Below, one piece after another: positions 48,009-50,133 of a DNA stretch of 50,133 bases (within the stretch, counting starts at the first letter, position 1; the number at the start of each line of letters is the position of its first letter). Source of the DNA: an uncultured Muribaculaceae bacterium (lineage in GTDB: Bacteria > Bacteroidota > Bacteroidia > Bacteroidales > Muribaculaceae); assembly GCA_910588245.1 (NCBI GenBank), contig CAJUQP010000024.1, forward strand, positions 1 to 50,133. The letters run 5' to 3'. The translations under genes and the position numbers were made by a program. The notes beneath the pieces were generated by a model, which saw only the letters and a program-made list of their open reading frames with translations, was not told where the DNA came from and searched no databases.

Positions 48009-50009
48009 ATGCGTCGCAAACATTATTTAAATAAGATATATTTAGCTATAATCGTGAAACAGAAGACATTATTAATTTTATCTTCGGCGCTGACGTTCTT
48101 GACATGTGGCGCTGCGGAGATCACGAGTCCTGATGGAAAGCTTGTGGTCAGCACCTCGGTCAACGCACAGGGCACGCCCGTTTATTCCATAACCCTCAAC
48201 GGACTTCCCGTGGTGGAGAAATCGCCTTTGGGCATCGTGACGGATTTCATCGATCTCTCCCGAGGATTGAGGGAGAAGGATGTCAAGACGTCGGTGGTAG
48301 AAAGAAGCTATGATCAAGACAAGATCAAGAAGAGTCATGTGGATGTGAAGGCCACCAACGCGATGGTGGAATATGAGGGAGCTGACGGCAAGAAACTCAA
48401 TGTGGAATGGCATGTGGCCGACAACGGTGTGGCTTTCAGATATCATGTGCCGAGAATCAACGGCCGTGGTTCCATGGTTGTGAAGGAAGAGCTTAGCTCG
48501 TTTGCTTTCCCTGAGGGCACCACCACTTATCTCACAGCCCAGTCGGATGCGATGATAGGATGGAAGAGAACCAAACCAAGCTATGAGGAATATTATGTTG
48601 TCGACGCCCCGATGGAACAGAAGTCGCAATATGGCCACGGTTATACATTTCCCGCTCTTTTCAAGACGGGTGCGGAAGGGAACTGGGTGCTTCTGACCGA
48701 GACTGGTGTAGACGGTTATTACTGCGGCTCGCATCTCAGCGACTATAAGGATGGCCGCTATACCATAGCTTTCCCGATGCCGGAGGAGAACAATGGCAAC
48801 GGCCTCTCCACCCCCGGAGTCGCTTTGCCGGGCTCTACTCCTTGGCGTGTGATGGCAATCGGAGAGACGCTTGCCCCGATCGTGGAGACCACACTTCCGT
48901 GGGATCTCGTGGAACCCCGCTATGAGGCGAGGAAAGCACGCGCTGCCAAGGGAACATGGAGCTGGATTCTCTGGCAGGACGGGAGCATCAACTATGACGA
49001 CCAGGTGAAATTCATAGACTTCGCCGCCGACATGGGATATGACAATGTGCTTATCGACAATTGGTGGGACACCAATATCGGGGAGAAGAAGATGGAAGAG
49101 CTTATAAAATATGCCCATTCCAAAGGTGTTAATCCCATTCTGTGGCATTCTTCATCAGGCTACTGGAACGACATCGAGCAAGGTCCCATAAACCGCATGG
49201 ATCGCCCTATCGTTCGAAAGAAATGGATGAAATGGATGAAAGAGAACGGTGTTGATGGCGTTAAGATAGACTTTTTCGGGGGCGACAAGCAAGAGACCAT
49301 GCGCCTTTACGAGGATATACTCAGCGATGCCGCCGACTACGGTATAGATGTCGTGTTCCACGGGTGTACTTTGCCGAGGGGCTGGGAGAGGATGTATCCC
49401 AACTTTGTAGGTGCGGAGGCGGTTCTTGCTTCAGAGAACCTGATTTTCGACCAGGGTTTCTGCGACAAGGAAGCCCTTCATGCCACATTGCATCCTTTCA
49501 TACGTAACGCCGCCGCTATCATGGAATACGGCGGATCGCCGCTTAACAAACGTTTCAACAGGGGTAATGACGGGGGAAACATCCGTCGTACAAGCGATGC
49601 GTTCGAGCTGGCGACATCTGTCATATTCCAGAATCCGGTGCAGTATTTCGCGCTGGCCCCGAACAACCTGACGGATGCTCCTGCAGTTGCCATAGAGCAT
49701 CTTAAGGAGGTGCCGACAACCTGGGATGACACGAAGTATATAGCGGGCACCCCCGGAAAGTATGTCGTGATTGCGCGGCGCCATGCCGACACATGGTATG
49801 TGGCCGGAGTGAGCAATCTCAGTAAATCCATTAAGCTTGAGCTCGATCTTCCGATGTTCGCAAAAGGTGACACGCTTCAGATGATCAACGACGACAAGAA
49901 AGGAGAGCCGGTCAAGAGTGAGCTGAAAGTCAAGAATCCGTCGAAAGTGACGGTGATGCTCAATCCCGCGTCGGGCTTCGTGCTGAAAGGCATTGTTTCA
50001 GCCAAATGA
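48009..50009 (+). CDS. GH97 family glycoside hydrolase, retaining (alpha-galactosidase-like)
   Basis: 666 residues. GH97 alpha-glycosidase (SusB family) for periplasmic sugar release. N-terminal beta-supersandwich (~35-300), (beta/alpha)8 barrel with WSWILWQDGSINYDDQ, NVLIDNWWD, GVKIDFFGGD (Asp421, position of the nucleophile in retaining GH97 members), HGCTLPRGWERMYPN, EYGGSPLNKRFNRG, and a C-terminal beta domain. Asp at that place argues for the retaining (alpha-galactosidase) branch over inverting SusB-type alpha-glucosidase. ATG 48009 is used; GTG 48054 would give the tidier signal peptide (KQKTLLILSSALTFLTCGAAE) and lies just after a TATATTTA box (48037-48044), so it may be the real start. 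Confidence 0.87.
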   Translation: MRRKHYLNKIYLAIIVKQKTLLILSSALTFLTCGAAEITSPDGKLVVSTSVNAQGTPVYSITLNGLPVVEKSPLGIVTDFIDLSRGLREKDVKTSVVERSYDQDKIKKSHVDVKATNAMVEYEGADGKKLNVEWHVADNGVAFRYHVPRINGRGSMVVKEELSSFAFPEGTTTYLTAQSDAMIGWKRTKPSYEEYYVVDAPMEQKSQYGHGYTFPALFKTGAEGNWVLLTETGVDGYYCGSHLSDYKDGRYTIAFPMPEENNGNGLSTPGVALPGSTPWRVMAIGETLAPIVETTLPWDLVEPRYEARKARAAKGTWSWILWQDGSINYDDQVKFIDFAADMGYDNVLIDNWWDTNIGEKKMEELIKYAHSKGVNPILWHSSSGYWNDIEQGPINRMDRPIVRKKWMKWMKENGVDGVKIDFFGGDKQETMRLYEDILSDAADYGIDVVFHGCTLPRGWERMYPNFVGAEAVLASENLIFDQGFCDKEALHATLHPFIRNAAAIMEYGGSPLNKRFNRGNDGGNIRRTSDAFELATSVIFQNPVQYFALAPNNLTDAPAVAIEHLKEVPTTWDDTKYIAGTPGKYVVIARRHADTWYVAGVSNLSKSIKLELDLPMFAKGDTLQMINDDKKGEPVKSELKVKNPSKVTVMLNPASGFVLKGIVSAK

Positions 50010-50080
50010 CTTACAGGATATTAATACTTTACCGTTATCCGGCCATGAAAGGTCCGGAGTGGCAATAACTGAAAAAGCAA

Positions 50081-50114
50081 GAGGGTGTATCAAAATTCTG
50101 ATGCACCCTCTTTT
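50081..50114 (+). terminator. Intrinsic terminator after GH97
   Basis: 12-bp arms 50081-50092 and 50099-50110 (one G-U), 6-nt loop, followed by four Ts. Nearly the same stem sequence as the hairpin at 17-54. Confidence 0.85.
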
Positions 50115-50133
50115 CGCGCCCGTTCATAACCTG

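Noticed and set aside
48078..49148. 356-codon frame antisense to GH97
   Set aside because: Shadow of GH97; composition biased to His/Arg/Ile as expected for the opposite strand.
17..50110. Matching hairpins at both window ends as borders of an integrated element
   Set aside because: Both are palindromic terminators with T-runs; genes between them are core genes and no integrase or transposase occurs.

Overview
The window looks like chromosomal core sequence from a member of the order Bacteroidales, plausibly a Muribaculaceae-type gut bacterium. The order rests on Bacteroidota-restricted families (DUF3078, DUF4301, Porin_10-like porin, PG0541-type PII-like protein, CarboxypepD_reg outer-membrane barrels), on the Rnf order B-C-D-G-E-A, and on repeated promoters of the Bacteroidota form TTTG-N20-TAnnTTTG. 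The family placement is inference from protein style and base composition. I saw no transposase, integrase, phage gene, CRISPR array or rRNA.

Layout. 1-3.7 kb: tRNA-Arg, then a leftward operon engB-gtrA-rpiB-folB and an aspartate kinase. 3.8-7.3 kb: yqgE, two unrecognised exported proteins and a DUF3078 barrel. 7.4-11.8 kb: S41 protease, coaD and parE. 12.0-15.6 kb: rightward DPP4-type S9 peptidase and a GH8 oligoxylanase-like enzyme. 15.7-22.2 kb: a five-gene leftward efflux operon (TetR, TolC-like, membrane-fusion, RND pump, PII-like protein). 22.3-24.7 kb: divergent threonine-degradation pair tdh/kbl. 24.8-29.0 kb: leftward porin, anchored solute-binding domain, and DAACS symporter. 29.0-29.8 kb: gene-poor AT-rich region with a candidate 25-residue peptide and its own terminators. 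29.8-38.5 kb: DUF4301, a lipoprotein coupled to an RSH (p)ppGpp synthetase, an alpha/beta hydrolase, and a large outer-membrane barrel. 38.9-41.6 kb: lrp divergent from metY, a low-molecular-weight tyrosine phosphatase, and tRNA-His. 41.8-47.2 kb: rseC-like gene plus rnfBCDGEA. 47.2-48.0 kb: AT-rich intergenic region with two RNA candidates. 48.0-50.0 kb: a GH97 glycosidase.

How the genes fit together. The Rnf complex couples ferredoxin:NAD+ electron flow to an ion gradient, which can drive the DAACS symporter and the RND pump. Threonine taken up could be split to glycine and acetyl-CoA by Tdh and Kbl; aspartate kinase and MetY belong to the aspartate/methionine biosynthetic branch. Secreted DPP4, GH8 and GH97 enzymes process peptides and glycans. 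ATGA (or TGATG) stop/start overlaps recur: parE-coaD, tetR-tolC, RSH-lipoprotein, rnfB-C, rnfD-G, rnfG-E, and DUF3078-hypothetical.

The least explained parts are non-coding or small: (1) a candidate ~200-nt structured RNA at 47.67-47.87 kb with a consensus promoter and an intrinsic terminator; (2) a foldable leader before rseC-rnf; (3) a 71-bp perfect palindrome that contains the tetR promoter and resembles a terminator for tdh; (4) a 25-codon gene at 29.46 kb; (5) motif evidence that DUF4301 is related to UDP-sugar pyrophosphorylases.
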